Of a stretch of DNA of 64,000 nt, positions 23,600 to 35,042 are shown piece after piece. Each line of letters starts with the position of its first letter. The stretch's first letter is position 1. The DNA comes from Simmondsia chinensis (Eukaryota; Streptophyta; Magnoliopsida; Caryophyllales; Simmondsiaceae): NCBI GenBank assembly GCA_018398585.1, contig JAGTTD010000015.1:28353478-28417477 (forward strand), read 5' to 3'. The notes below the pieces were generated by a model. That model had not been told where the DNA came from, searched no databases, and saw only the letters and a list, made by a program, of their open reading frames with translations. Position numbers and translations under genes: made by a program.

Positions 23600-24645
23600 A
23601 AAATCTTTAAGGTTGTGTTTAAAGCATGAAATTGGATCATGAAATTGGAGTTGAGACTAAAACTAGGACCAGAATTCTAATTTTGTTGTTTGGTTTACCT
23701 GTTGGAATTGGAATTATAATTTCATATTCCATGAAATTGGATTTTAACTGAAAATCGTACTTCTTAATTCCTTCAGATGGGGGTAAGGAATTATAATTCC
23801 ATATTAACTCCATTAAACCAAAACCTAAAATGACCTCACTTGATCAACCCAAAACCTAAAATGACTAAAAATGTAAAGAGTTGGACACAATTAAAATTTG
23901 AACCTAACCTTGAAATCACCCAACTTGAATCACTTGAACTTAAAATGACTGAAATCTACTTAACTCAAAGTCCGAAGTAATCCAATCCGATTGACCCCAA
24001 GCTCGAGATTACAAATCCAAAAAATACTACTTGAGTTGAACATGATGCAAACAAGCTGAGTTAAAATCGAAATTACCCGACCAAATTGACCCAAAACTTA
24101 ATTTGACCCAAACCCAAATGGCCCGATCCATCTCAAATTTAACCTAAGATGACTCAAAATTTGAAATGAAACAACTCGTTCGTTCCAAAACTAAAATGAC
24201 TCAAGCTTGAAATGACTTAAATCAACTCAATTCCGATAGTTTCTAGCTTGAATTTTGAAGAAACCCAACTCGATTAACTGAAAACTTGAGATAACTTGCA
24301 TACCAATTGGCCCGACACGACACTCAACCTGATTTGACTCGAAACTCAAATAACTTATGCTCAACATGAATCGCTCCGACCATAATGACTTGAGCATGAT
24401 GTGAATTGCTATGACCAAAATCCGAATATAGTTGATTTAAAACTTGAAATACTCCAACTTGATTGACCGAAAACCATTGATGACTTGAATCAATATGGGA
24501 TTATAATTCCAACCTCCAAAATCTTTGATGAGTCAAATAATGAAATTTTAATTCAATCACAATTTCAATTACACCAGAATTGGAATTGTAATTATAATTT
24601 TATTGTCTAATTCTAATTTCATATGCCAAACAGAGATAATAGTTT
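23600..24645. mobile_element. Non-autonomous element with internal minisatellite, copy A
   Basis: The ends are related: the left reads TGTTTAAAGCATGAAATTGG and the right, reverse-complemented, reads TGTTTGGCATATGAAATTAG. Between them about 700 bp consist of a degenerate repeat of roughly 20-25 bases built on CCAAAACCTAAAATGAC and CTTGAAATGACTCAA. A second copy in opposite orientation lies at 33577-34455. No transposase is present and the superfamily is not assignable. Confidence 0.6.
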
Positions 24646-24984
24646 AGAGGGATCAAAATGTTTTTAATTAATAATTCGGAGGTGTCTTTAATCAAATTAG
24701 AAGTTGGGACATTATGTTGACTTTGACCAATAGTTCAAGAACGTGTTTGATAAAATTAAAAGTTCGGGGATCACTCTGATTTTCATCAAAAATTCATGAA
24801 TATTATCTTTTGTTAAAAAAAATAAGGGGCTATTTTGAACGGATAATGAGGACCACAATTTCGTTAATGTTAGGGACTAATAAAATAAATCACTTATTTC
24901 TATTAATTTTTTAATATATTTTTTAGGTCAAAATTATTCCAATAAGAATAAAATCGTTATTAATTAGTATAGCAATTATATGGC
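24646..24984. other. AT-rich spacer, nothing recognised
   Basis: Contains clauses such as AGAAGTTGGGACATTATG and AAAGTTCGGGGATCACTC, which resemble decayed MITE arms, but no boundary can be set. Confidence 0.35.
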
Positions 24985-25216
24985 TGTCAAGGAACTAACT
25001 ATCTTAAAAGTTAAAACTCATTAATGAAGTTCCGAAATGCCCATTGGAAGCCCACCTCATACCTTTGTTATGTCAAATATTGAAATTGAAAGCGAGGGCT
25101 ATTAGGATTCAAACTCGTAACCTCTTATTAACAAGGCTCTGATACCGTGTCAAGGAACCAAGTTTCTTAAAAGCTTAAGCTAATAGATCAAGGTACAAAC
25201 TTGATTTATATTTTAA
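24985..25216 (-). mobile_element. TRIM retrotransposon, minus orientation, partly truncated
   Basis: On the minus strand the 5' LTR (25216-25144) starts TGTTAAAATATAAATC and ends CTTGACA. It is followed by the PBS-like GGTATCAGAGCC and an internal region with GAGTTTGAATCC. A truncated second LTR lies at 25030-24985. No coding capacity. It is the same family as 25250-25540. Confidence 0.65.
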
Positions 25217-25249
25217 CAATGACTGTATTATTAATGTATTTAAAAAAAG

Positions 25250-25540
25250 TGTTATGAGTATAAAACTATTACTGGGGTCTTCACATATCAGCTTAAACTT
25301 TTAAAAAAGATAGTTCCTTAATATAATATCAGAGCCTTATGACCAAGTCACGAGTTCGAATCCCAACAACCCCTACTTTAATATTAACATAATTTAAGTA
25401 TAAGGTATGAGGTGGGCATGTGTAATATCTACTCTTCAAGCTCAATGGGTATTTGCATAAGGGAGCATGTTAGAGTATAAAATTATTTCTCGACTTTCAT
25501 ACATCAATTTAAGTTTTTAAGAAAAGATGATTTCTTAAGA
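25250..25540 (+). mobile_element. TRIM retrotransposon, near complete
   Basis: 5' LTR 25250-25323 (TGTTATGAGTATAAAAC) and 3' LTR about 25468-25540 (TGTTAGAGTATAAAA). A PBS-like TAATATCAGAGCC follows the 5' LTR and a purine tract AAGGGAGCA precedes the 3' LTR. The internal region is only about 145 bp and non-coding. It contains GAGTTCGAATCCC about 30 bases after the PBS, resembling a tRNA box B. Total length about 290 bp, the size range of TRIM elements. Confidence 0.72.
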
Positions 25541-26011
25541 AAAAAGTATTAAAAGAATCATTTATTTTAAAAATAACATAGTTTAAAGTTTATTGTCTTT
25601 TCATATAATTGTTATATATTATGACGAAGTCTGCGAGGAAGTCAGGCAGTGCAACTACAGTGCATGATCGAGCGTTGGCACGTGGACTTGACGTGCACTG
25701 CCGTTTTTGACATTTTTAAGGCTTTAATCGAAAATTTTAAATAGGACTTTCATTTGTAATAAATTATAATAATTTTTATAATAAAATGTATTAATATTAG
25801 CAATTGATACTTTAAAAATTATACTCTTAAACTTTAAGGCCCTAAAATTTAGACTGCCCAAGCGATTATTTGAATTGTTTGGGGTTACATCTGATCCTGT
25901 TTGACGTGCATATTATCAAAAATATCAATTAATCAACTAAACCTTGAATAAATTAATCAAATTTAGTGTATTATTTATAATAAGACCTCAATTAACTTTG
26001 GTTCGTGAATT
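25541..26011. other. Spacer with a decayed hAT-type MITE
   Basis: Bases 25725-25915 show the same order of blocks as the hAT-type MITE at 26343-26536 (ACTTTCATTTGTAATAA, AGGCCCTAAAATTTAG, GTTTGGGGTTACATC) but with eroded ends. The rest is unassigned. Confidence 0.4.
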
Positions 26012-26026
26012 AAATGTTAAAAGTGG

Positions 26027-26204
26027 CCCATCATGAGGGCGTCTCAGTTGGAGGCGTCTTCTACGCATGTGGTTATCGCCCAGAGGTCAGGAGTTCGATT
26101 CTCACTGAGGATATACTCATGACTTACCTGTGCATGGAGATTATGGGCTTTCTCATGGGCCGGGGTTAGTTGGGGCAATTCAATCCCTCGTTACCAAAAA
26201 AAAA
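26027..26204 (+). mobile_element. tRNA-derived SINE with 15-bp TSD
   Basis: The head has a box A-like CAGTTGGAGGCG and a box B-like GGAGTTCGATTCTC. The element ends in a poly-A run. It is flanked by AAATGTTAAAAGTGG (26012-26026) and AAATGTAAAAAGTGG (26205-26219), 14 of 15 identical. About 178 bp. Confidence 0.78.
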
Positions 26205-26292
26205 AAATGTAAAAAGTGGTGACATTTTTAGTTAAAATATTTCTTCTTATTATCTTGTAATATTCATATTGGCATGTTCAATCTTTAAATTT

Positions 26293-27060
26293 GCGAAAAT
26301 TATCATTTAAGTACCCTGAGGTTTGAACATTTATCACTTAGGCAGGGCCGGTCCTAAAATTCTTGGCGCTTCAAGCAAAATTTTCAAATGAGGCCTTTCA
26401 TATATAATAACATTTCTTTTAAAACTCATATTAACAATTGTTACTTTAAGAACGATGGCCTCTAAAATTTGCAGGTCCCTAAAATTCGGAGGCTCCAAGC
26501 GGGTGTTTGGGTTATTTGGGGTTATGTCCGGCCCTGCACTCGGGTATCCTGACATTTCACTATATACAATAGGTTACCCCGAGGTTTGAATATTTTATCA
26601 CCTAGATATCATATGTCAAAATTTGATGAATTTTTGTCAAAATATGATTGATTTTATACAAAAATGTTAATATAATACTTGAATACGATAATATAAATAA
26701 GTTAATGCCAATATTTTCATCCAAAATTCAACGAATTGTGATAAAATATTCACCGAATACTGATGTAAACCACCTAAAAATTATCACAATTATGCATAAT
26801 TTTAGTATTTTTTGGCAAAAGATCACCAATTTCTAACGAAGATGCTAATATATTGTTAAAATTGTGTTCAAGTTTAACATTTCTAACGAAAATCTATTGA
26901 GTTTTTGACAATAGGGTATCGGATTGATAAAATTTTAAAATTTTGGGGTATTTAAGTAATAAAATGTCTAAAGCTCAAGGTACCTTATTGTATATATTAA
27001 AATGTTATGGTACTTAAGCGATAAATATTCAAACCTCAGGGTACCTAAGTGATAATTTTT
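26293..27060. mobile_element. MULE-type MITE with long inverted repeats
   Basis: The left arm reads AAATTATCATTTAAGTACC then GAGGTTTGAACATTTATC. The right arm, reverse-complemented, reads AAATTATCACTTAGGTACC then GAGGTTTGAATATTTATC. Both arms exceed 100 bp. Flanks TTTAAATTT (26284-26292) and CTTAAATTT (27061-27069) are a 9-base TSD with one mismatch. It is interrupted by the hAT-type MITE 26343-26536. Confidence 0.75.
26343..26536. mobile_element. hAT-type MITE inside another MITE
   Basis: It starts CAGGGCCGG and ends CCGGCCCTG, a perfect 9-base inverted repeat. Flanks are CACTTAGG and CACTCGGG, an 8-base TSD with two changes, as expected for hAT. Removing it restores the left arm of the host MITE. 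Decayed relatives lie at 25725-25915 and 29745-29930. Confidence 0.75.
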
Positions 27061-27065
27061 CTTAA

Positions 27066-28193
27066 ATTTAATATATATAAATGTTGGAAAACTATCACTT
27101 AAATAAGTTTAACCGTTTATCATCTCACTATCATGGCGTTTTAATATACACAAGGGGTTCCTTGAGGTTTAAAAATTCTTTATTGTTTAGCTATCCTGAA
27201 ATTTTAAAATTTATTGATGAGGTATTCTTATGCTGAAAATGATATAACATGATTCCGATAACATATAAATATTTTCCATTAGAATATGATAATTTTTTGC
27301 CAAAAATGCTAATGTGACACATGATTTCGTTAAGATTCAATCACAAATTATTATAATTTACTAAATTTTTTATAACAATATTGATATAAATTATATATAT
27401 TTATAGATAGACGCTCTTATGAGAGGGTGAGAGGGGCGAACCATGGCCATCTATTATATTGGACAGCTAAGATTTGATGAATATTAAAAAAATAACAATT
27501 TACGACCCCTACTCCTTCATGGAAAGGAAAAAATAAGAGGTTATATATATTATTGTAAACATAAATACACGGGCATTTTCTGCATAAATCAATTAGATTT
27601 TTACAAAAGTTTATCAAACTTTAACATGGGTACCTACGTAAAAAATATTCAAATATTGAAATTTCTTAATATGTTAAAATATAAAGAATATTTGGATAAT
27701 AAAATATTTAATTCTTGGTCACCTAAATTTTAGTTTTTAGGTGAGATTTTAAAAATTTACCAAAATTTATTAATTTTTAAGAAAATACCTAAACTTTGTA
27801 AAAAAATTTTAATATATCTGTTAGTTATTGTTGACGTGGCTTTTGAATAAAAAAAGAAAATAATCTTAAAATTTTCGAATTTACATATAAACTATGTTTA
27901 AAATATTTTAAATTTAAAAAGTTATAAATAAAAAATTTATATTTTAAAAATATTTTTTTAAATGTCACATTAGCAAAAAATAACTGATGTTAACAGCATT
28001 AACATTAAAGTGTAACATTAAAAAAATTTATAAAATTTAGGTGCTTATTTGAAAAATTATAAAATTTAGATAATTTTTTAAAACTGCACCTAAAATTTAA
28101 ATAATTTTAATAAAAAAGTCTAATAAAAATATTTCTAGTACTTCTATAAAACTTGGTGTATTATGGGGTCAAAACGTAAGCACACAAATCAGC
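27066..28193. other. AT-rich region with MITE fragments
   Basis: 27080-27240 resembles an arm of the TTAGGTACC MITE family. 27405-27545 is the left half of the (TA)n-associated MITE (GACGCTCTTATGAGAGG). The remainder is very AT-rich without identifiable features. Confidence 0.45.
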
Positions 28194-28439
28194 AAAGTTA
28201 GCGTCAAACAAATACGTTGGTGCACAATTAATACACGCCGCTATAGCTGCGAATGAGCCAAATCGGCTCGATTCCGCTCTTTAAGGGTTCAATTTGGGTT
28301 CGTCTAAACCGACTCTAAAGTTAGCGTAAAACAAATACGTTGGTGCACAATTAATACACGCCGCTATGGCTGCAAATGAGCCAAACCGGCTCGATTCCGC
28401 TCTTTAAGGGCTCGATTTGGGTTCGTCTAAACCGACTCC
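28194..28439 (+). repeat. Tandem duplication, 2 x 123 bp
   Basis: Units 28194-28316 and 28317-28439 both start AAAGTTAGCGT and end CCGACTC, with only a few differences (for example CTATAGCTGCG against CTATGGCTGCA). The unit spans host flank plus the left end of the hAT-like element, so the duplication followed that insertion. Confidence 0.85.
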
Positions 28440-28929
28440 AGAGCCGGTTTGGCTTGTTCAGATAAACGAGTCAAATCAAACCGAGGTTGACTCCACTTGA
28501 AAGGCTCACGAGCCAGCTCAATTATTGGCTCGCATGTCTACACTGCAGAATTGAATAACATATATTATTTTTAATTTTTATGTGCAATTTATTTTATTGC
28601 CCTTTTCTGACAATCCAAGTAACTATAATCATAAATAAGTCTAATAAATGAGCTTAACAAGCCCGATAAATGAGCCTAATGAGCTAACAAAGCTCAACGA
28701 GTCAACTTGCCAAGCAATCTAGCATAAATGATACTGATACAGATATTGAGCCGGTCTCATTTAGTTAACGAGCCGGTGTTATTTAGTAAACGAGCCGAGC
28801 TGAGCCAAGCACAGATATGTGGCTCAATTAAATAAATAATGTCGATACCGAACCGGTCTCATTTAGTTAACGAGTCAAGCCGAGCAAGCTGTGGCTTGGC
28901 TCGGCTCGGCTCGGCTTATTTGCAGCCCT
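28370..28929. mobile_element. Non-autonomous hAT-like element (GGCTGCAAAT family)
   Basis: The left end is TATGGCTGCAAATGAGCC and the right end, reverse-complemented, is CAGGGCTGCAAATAAGCC. It is rich in GAGCC/GGCTC repeats. Flanks CACGCCGC and GACGCCAC fit an eroded 8-base TSD. No transposase. A relative lies at about 36285-36690. Confidence 0.6.
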
Positions 28930-29109
28930 GGACGCCACCATAATGAAAAAGTGAATTATATTTTAATATGTCAAGTTTGATAATTAATTTTTTTAATCTA
29001 TAAACTATATGTTTAATTATTTTAATACATCGATTAAGATAAAATAATTATTTATTCAAAATTAAGCATATCATATTACATTTCTGTAATATGGCATCAT
29101 TATTTTGTT

Positions 29110-29292
29110 CATTATATTATAAATTTCGGTCGAAGAATAGGAACCCAGTTATCCAATAAACCTCAACCTATATAGCAAAATCAAGGATTTCTCAGGAAGA
29201 GATTCAAGGAGGGAATCGAACCCCTGACTTTTAGGTCTAAAGCAACAATCTATCTCCTCACTTGCCTCCTTCCACTGAGACAAAGCCTTGGT
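29110..29292 (-). repeat. tRNA-derived SINE-like element
   Basis: On the minus strand a tRNA-like head reads TCTCAGTGGAAGGAGGC (box A-like) and, after about 45 bases, GGGGTTCGATTCCC (box B). The 3' end is not clear and no TSD was found. It is too degenerate for a tRNA gene. Confidence 0.5.
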
Positions 29293-29479
29293 AGATAACT
29301 TTTTATTTTTACTAGAGGACAAGCAAATAATTCAATTTCACTGGACAAAAAATATTACAGGAGAGCACCAAACATCGACAGAACCCACAACTCACTCACA
29401 AACAGTCAAAAAACACATGGTCCCACGACTCAACTGTGGAACAACATGGCGAATCACATACCTCGTGGCATCTAGTGTA

Positions 29480-29657
29480 TAGGCCTACCTCATACTTTAT
29501 TTTTAAATTATTTTAATATAGTATTGAAAGTGGGGGTCATTGAGATTCGAACTTGTGACCTCTTGGTCAATAAGGCTCTGATACCATGTCAGGGAACTAT
29601 CTTTCCTAAAAGCTTAAGTTGATGGATGAAGGTCAAGAATAGTTTTATATTCTAACA
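29480..29657 (-). repeat. TRIM remnant (5' LTR and internal region)
   Basis: Minus strand: LTR 29657-29587 (TGTTAGAATATAAAAC to CCCTGACA), then TGGTATCAGAGCC, TTGACCAAGAGGTCA and AAGTTCGAATCTC. Same family as 25250-25540; the second LTR is absent. Confidence 0.65.
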
Positions 29658-30346
29658 CCCAGTAGCACAGCGACTCACACCTTTCCATGGTACTGAATCA
29701 CTCAACTTGGACAATACCTCTCAAACGGACCACTCTTTCATATGTTTCGAAGTGGGCCTTTCATACATAATAAAATTCTAAAAATGTTAATATTAAGACT
29801 TATTAATATTAACAACCAAAACTTCAAAAAAATAATCCCCTAAATTTTGGGGCTGTTAAATTTTGGGACCCTCAAGCTTGTGCTTGGACTGCTTGAGGTT
29901 ATGTCCAGCCCTACTTTTGGAAAAGATAATCTCTCCCAACCCCGCAATACAAAGCCCCCTGTCTTGGTGACATGAAACTTTAGTTGACTTAAAGCTTGCG
30001 TTTGATTGACAGAAAAGATCTTTCTATATCATTTTCACAGCTTAAATAAGAAAAAAAAAATTATTTTATAACTAACCAAAAAAAGATACAAAACTCGATT
30101 TTTTTTATAACTTATTTCAGAAAAATGTTTCTAAAACACAAAATTAGCATTAAATCTTCAACAATATGATCTATTTTTACTTTTTATATTACCACTCGCA
30201 CCTACCATTATCCCTTTTACCCTCATATATCACCAAATTCATCACTCTTTACCATGATCGACCATTATCATGGATTTATATTATTAAGTCATATTTTATA
30301 ATTGTAATAAATAAGATCTTTTTCCAACTTATATTCAAACACTTTA
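29658..30346. other. Spacer with a decayed hAT-type MITE
   Basis: 29745-29930 is a decayed copy of the CAGGGCCGG MITE, ending GGTTATGTCCAGCCCTA. The rest is AT-rich and unassigned. Confidence 0.45.
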
Positions 30347-30802
30347 TGTAGGATTATGTCTCAAATTACTTGTTTTAAGTTTATGGGTTGCCGAGGGGTC
30401 ATCGATCGATCGGAAGGAAAGCCCGATCAATAGGGTGATTTAAGTGATTTTTCGGGATTTTGGGCCGTAAGAGGGCCGATTGTTCTGGACCTCCCAGACG
30501 CGGGCTATATATAGAGCCCTAGGGTTCCCGTTTTCTGTATCCAATTAAAGTGCGAGGCTACCGTCATCATCTAGAGGAAATGTCGTTGTAATTCTTCCAT
30601 TTAAGTATCAATAAAGAATCTCCATCTCCGCGCGTGGTTTTCTCCCTCTCGATTGTAAAGGGGTTTTCACGTAAATATTTTGTGTTCATGTTTGTTCTTT
30701 CTTTCTCTATATATTTGTTTACTTCTCGTTTGTGTGGGTTATATTATTTGAATCGAATCAAGTGATTAGGGTTTACGTTTCCGCATTAAGATTTCCCTAA
30801 TA
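30347..30802 (+). repeat. LTR followed by PBS, rest of element missing
   Basis: It starts TGTAGGATTATG and ends near CCCTAATA, and is followed at 30806 by TGGTATCATAG, close to a tRNA-iMet PBS. A TATA motif (GGCTATATATAG) near 30503, an AATAAAG near 30610 and a T/C-rich leader fit U3, R and U5. No coding region or second LTR follows, so this is a 5' LTR of a deleted element. Confidence 0.5.
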
Positions 30803-31120
30803 AATTGGTATCATAGTATATCAGTTTGTTCCAGATTTATCCGCATATTTTAGTTTGTAAAAAAGCTCTTTATGTATTTCACAATTAAACAATTTAATGT
30901 AGAAAGACAAAAAAAATTAATAGATATTATTAAAATAGATAAATTGAAATAAAATGAATTAAATGTACCTCAAAAGATTCAAAAAAATATATATATATTA
31001 AAAAGAATTTAGTAAACCTTGTAGTACTAGTAAAAAAAATAGTAGCGCAGTGCCTTTTCGACGCGATGCTCACTTTAAGCTTGTTATATTAACCGAAAAT
31101 GAAAAATCTGAAAATGAAAA

Positions 31121-31152
<32 letters not shown>
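30803..31152. other. Decayed internal region and (AT)n tract
   Basis: AT-rich sequence without coding signal, ending in an (AT)n tract around 31128-31150 that abuts the next MITE. Confidence 0.35.
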
Positions 31153-31153
<1 letters not shown>

Positions 31154-31409
31154 GACGTTCTTATGAGAGGGTGAGAGTGTAAGAGAGGTGAAACCTGACC
31201 TTCCAATATAATGAACGACCAAGATTTGTAGAATGTTAAAAAAATTAATTTATGACCCATACCCTTTCAGGGGGCAGAAAAAAAAGAATAAGAAAAGAAA
31301 ATTATTTTTTTAATACTTAATAAATTTTAACCATAAATAATTATTTTTTAATGGCCAAACAAATCTTGACCATCCATCCTCCCATGCTCTCTCTCTCTCT
31401 CTCTCAAGA

Positions 31410-31413
<4 letters not shown>
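31153..31413. mobile_element. Fold-back MITE inserted in (TA)n, second copy
   Basis: It starts TGACGTTCTTATGAGAGGG and ends CTCAAGAACAC, with halves in inverted orientation sharing CCAAGATTTGTAGAATGTT-type blocks. Flanked on both sides by (AT)n tracts (31128-31150 and 31413-31443), like the copy at 1895-2182. Confidence 0.65.
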
Positions 31414-31446
<33 letters not shown>

Positions 31447-32189
31447 ACATTTTTTAAATAAAATATTTTCAATTTGTACGCATCCATCGTTGTACGTGGT
31501 TTGTGTCGGAGCTCGTTGTACATCATCGCACTCATAATAATGGTGTCTTTGACTTTGATGTTTTTGAAAATTTGAGCACGTTTAAAAAAAAAATTCTTTT
31601 AACATAAAATCATCTTTAAGTGATCTCGATAGATAAAGTGTTACTTTAACCCAAAAGGTATGAAGTTTAAATCCCTCTTGATCCTTTTCACAAGAAAACC
31701 TTGACTTAATTGACTCCTATCATTTTATTGAATACATATAATTTTTGACTAAAAAAGCATTTTATAAAGTTTGTAAACTAAATTAATACCCAAAACATCA
31801 AAATACTAATATAAAATTTACCTGAAAATTATGTTCATCACTTATTCTTTGTTGAAGCGACAACTAAAGACATATCTATAGAGCTGTGGAATTGGGATCG
31901 AAAAGAATTCATATTGAAGGTAACAATCATATAACGACTCAAAACACTTAAAGGAGAAAACTCTATTATATAGAAGATCCAAAATGCCAAAAAGTTTCTT
32001 CTTCTAGTTCCCGATTACGACTAATCATGTTAGTCAAGAGGGTAAGTAGAGCAGTCGACCACATGGCTAGATTGGGCCGTTCTAATTCTATTGCTTGTCA
32101 AACCTATCCTCTGGTCGAACTATTGAACATCTTCATAAAACAAAAACGTTTATAATATAATGTGAATAGTTACATAAAACACACTGAAA
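31414..32189. other. Spacer, no gene seen
   Basis: Contains an (AT)n tract and unassigned sequence. A stretch near 31620-31690 (ending GAAGTTTAAATCCC) is vaguely tRNA-like but too weak to call. Confidence 0.35.
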
Positions 32190-32990
32190 GAAAGGTAAAG
32201 ACAAACCAAAGAAAAACTAGATAGAGACGATTAGAAATGACCTCACCTAACTAAATTTTACTGAAGATATGACCTTATAGTTGAGTAGCATTTACAAATA
32301 CATGTGGTTGACACACTGGCTAAGAAATAGGAGCACATCGATGCGAGTCCAAAGTACCTTAGGCTTGCATTTTTGTTCTTGTTGTTTTATTTTTGCGTGC
32401 ATGCCTGATATCATTTTATTTGACTCTTTTTCCATATAGTTTCATCTTTTTCGTTTTCATTTCAAGGTCGGGAGGCTCTAAAAACAGTCTCACTTCAGGG
32501 GGGTGAAGATCCAATGTTGTGTTTTAAAACACAGTACTGTTAGCAGTGCTTGGAGAGATTTTTTTTTTTTATTTTAAAATTTAATTATTTTAAAAATTAT
32601 TAAATTTAAGTTATTTATCTAAAATAATTTTAAATTATAAATTTATACTTTAACTATTTATTAATTAAATATTTATTAAATTTTTGTTGTTATTTAATAT
32701 TTTTAACAAAAATTTAACACATATATAATTAATAAATAGTCAAAATATAAATTTATAATTTTAAATTATTTTAAATAAATAACTTAAATTTAATAATTTT
32801 TAAAATAACTAAATTTTAAAATTAGAAAAAAATTAATTCTCTCTCTCTCTCTCCAAGCACTGCTAACAGTGCCATGCTTTAAAACACAGCACTAGATCTT
32901 CATCCCACTTCAGGGTATGACCTTACAGTAATAAGACTGCATACATCTTACCTCTGACCCACAACCCACATCAGAGTCCAAAAATGAAAC
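32190..32990 (+). pseudogene. RTE-type LINE 3' remnant, split by a MITE
   Basis: The plus strand retains the end of an RTE-type reverse transcriptase ORF (IETIRNDLT, LNFTEDMTL), the usual C-terminus after the RGRPKK motif. The 3' UTR and tail follow: GGTCGGGAGGCTCTAAAAAC, CAGTCTCACTTCAGGG, then after the MITE TATGACCTTACAG and GACTGCATACATC. It contains stops and ends in an A-rich tract. Similar to the LINE remnant at 57090-57700. Confidence 0.65.
32501..32905. mobile_element. Fold-back MULE-type MITE, 10-bp TSD
   Basis: A nearly complete palindrome of 405 bp. The left arm starts GGGTGAAGATCCAATGTTGT and the right arm, reverse-complemented, starts GGATGAAGATCTAGTGCTGT. The arms then pair for about 190 bases each. 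Perfect CACTTCAGGG copies flank it at 32491-32500 and 32906-32915, and removing one restores the LINE tail. The 9-10 bp TSD with long arms fits Mutator-like elements. Confidence 0.85.
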
Positions 32991-33441
32991 AAAAAAAAAA
33001 AAAAGAGGGACAAGATCACACAAACCCAAAAATCTCCCTCTTATTTTCAATATTTTTTCAATTCTCTACCCTCAAATATTTGGAAAACTGCCCCACATAT
33101 CAATCAAAAAACAGACGAAAATAACAAATAAACAGCAGAAAATATTCAAGAGGGTGAAGTTGGCACCCTACATGCAGTCGCGGAACGACATTGGAAATGA
33201 GCAAAGTACAGGAACACCTTCAGTTGTGTTGTCTATTTCATACTTTCCGATAATTGCCCACACTGACTTCAGGTCCTAACTCTGCCATTTGCCTACATGG
33301 ATACATTGCAACTTACATGGGATCTGCTGGGGAAAACTAGAAGCAGCCATCTATGAGGAGAAGCAATCTGCGTATAGCTTCTCTTATCGCCTTGAAGAAC
33401 GTGATCTAATTATCTGATTATGATAAAAAAACAGAAGCATC
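32991..33441. other. 3' flank of the uS5m gene
   Basis: No coding sequence recognised. It probably includes the uS5m 3' UTR on the minus strand; no clear AATAAA was found near the stop. Confidence 0.35.
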
Positions 33442-34990
33442 TCATAAAAGGTAGGATTCAACGACTGTTCGGCCGAATTTCTCTTGAACGTCCTTGGGAG
33501 TTTCAATCTGCAGAAAAATGGAACATGCATAAGCACATCATTGCATGCACCAAATTCACTACAATAATGAAAATAAGACAATGTTTGGCATAAGGAATTG
33601 GAACTGAACTGTGAAGCTACTATTCTAATTCCACTTATGATGGAATTGAAAGTCTATATTTTGTATAACCAAAGCTATTGGAAATCATTATAATTCCATA
33701 ACTAATCGTCTTGGAGGGTTTGGGTCAATTAAGTTGGATCATTCCAGGTTTTGAGTCAACTACGGTCAGATTTCCATTGCATCATATCATTTTGGGTTTG
33801 AGTCATGTCAAGTTGGGTTGGGCTTTAGCTAGGTTAGATCATATCGTGTTCACGTCATCTCGGTCACTCAAATTGCATTATTTCCAATACTAGGTCGCTT
33901 GGGGTGGGGTCCACTTTAGGTCAGATTGAGTCGAGTCGGGTCATTCTCAGCTTGAGTCATCTCTATGTTTCGAGGCAAATAGATTAGATTATCTTTGGTT
34001 TTGGGTCATCTCAGTTGCGCCACATTCAAGTTAGATATAAGTCAAGTAAGTCGTTTTGGGCTTGAATCACCTCAGATTTTGGGTCTATCGATTGGGTCAT
34101 TTCCAAGTTTGAGTTAGATCGAGTTATGTTTGGATTAGGCTAGGTCAATTAGGGTGCAGGTAATTCAAGTTTAGGGATTTTGAGTTTCAACTCAAATTTA
34201 GAACAGATCAAGTGTTTCAATTTCGAGTCAATTGAATTGGATCATTCTGGGTTTCAAGTCAGTATAGCTAATACATAATCAAAATTCCTTTCCCCACTTA
34301 ACGAAATGTATGATTTTTAGTCAAAACTCAATTCCATAAATTGAGTAGTTGAATTGTAATTTCAATTCCAACAGAGGAATAAAAAAAAATTGGAATTCTA
34401 GACGCTAATTCCTTTTTCAGCATTTTAGGCTTCAATTCCATACGCTACACAGGTCACTAGACAAATGAAAGTACTTTATGACACCCATTAGGCATATTAT
34501 TTTCTTACTGGATCATAAATTGATTATTCAGTGTATGCTATACTTACAGCATTCAGTGCTTTGAAGAGAGCCTTGACAGTGTTATGTGGGTTTCTTGAGC
34601 CCACAACCTGCAAGTAGTTCGAAAAATTAAGAATTCCATGCACTTCATAATAATGATGTATGCCCAGAAAAGAAGCACAACAGGAGGAACATGTTGTATT
34701 GTCAAAATATAAAGTCATTAATGTGTTATCACAAAATAGCTAAAGGTTTTAGGATACTTCTCCAGCGCCGCGGCGGCAGCAGCAACATAGTCTCTCCTGC
34801 CGGAGAATAAAACCAATCTTGGACCTTTAGCCTTTGGGGACAATAGGTTCTATGATATGGTATCAGAGCCTTATTGACTGAAAAGTCTCCCAACAATCCT
34901 TATTCTAAATATTAACATATTTTAAGCATAAGATATTTGGTGGACTACAATGGACATTTTTTTCTTTTTTTGCTTTTTTCTTTTCTCTTT

Positions 34991-35042
<52 letters not shown>

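Noticed and set aside
26027..29292. tRNA genes at 26027 and 29110
   Set aside because: Box A and box B are present but the cloverleaf cannot be formed convincingly, and the poly-A tail and TSD of the first identify it as a SINE.
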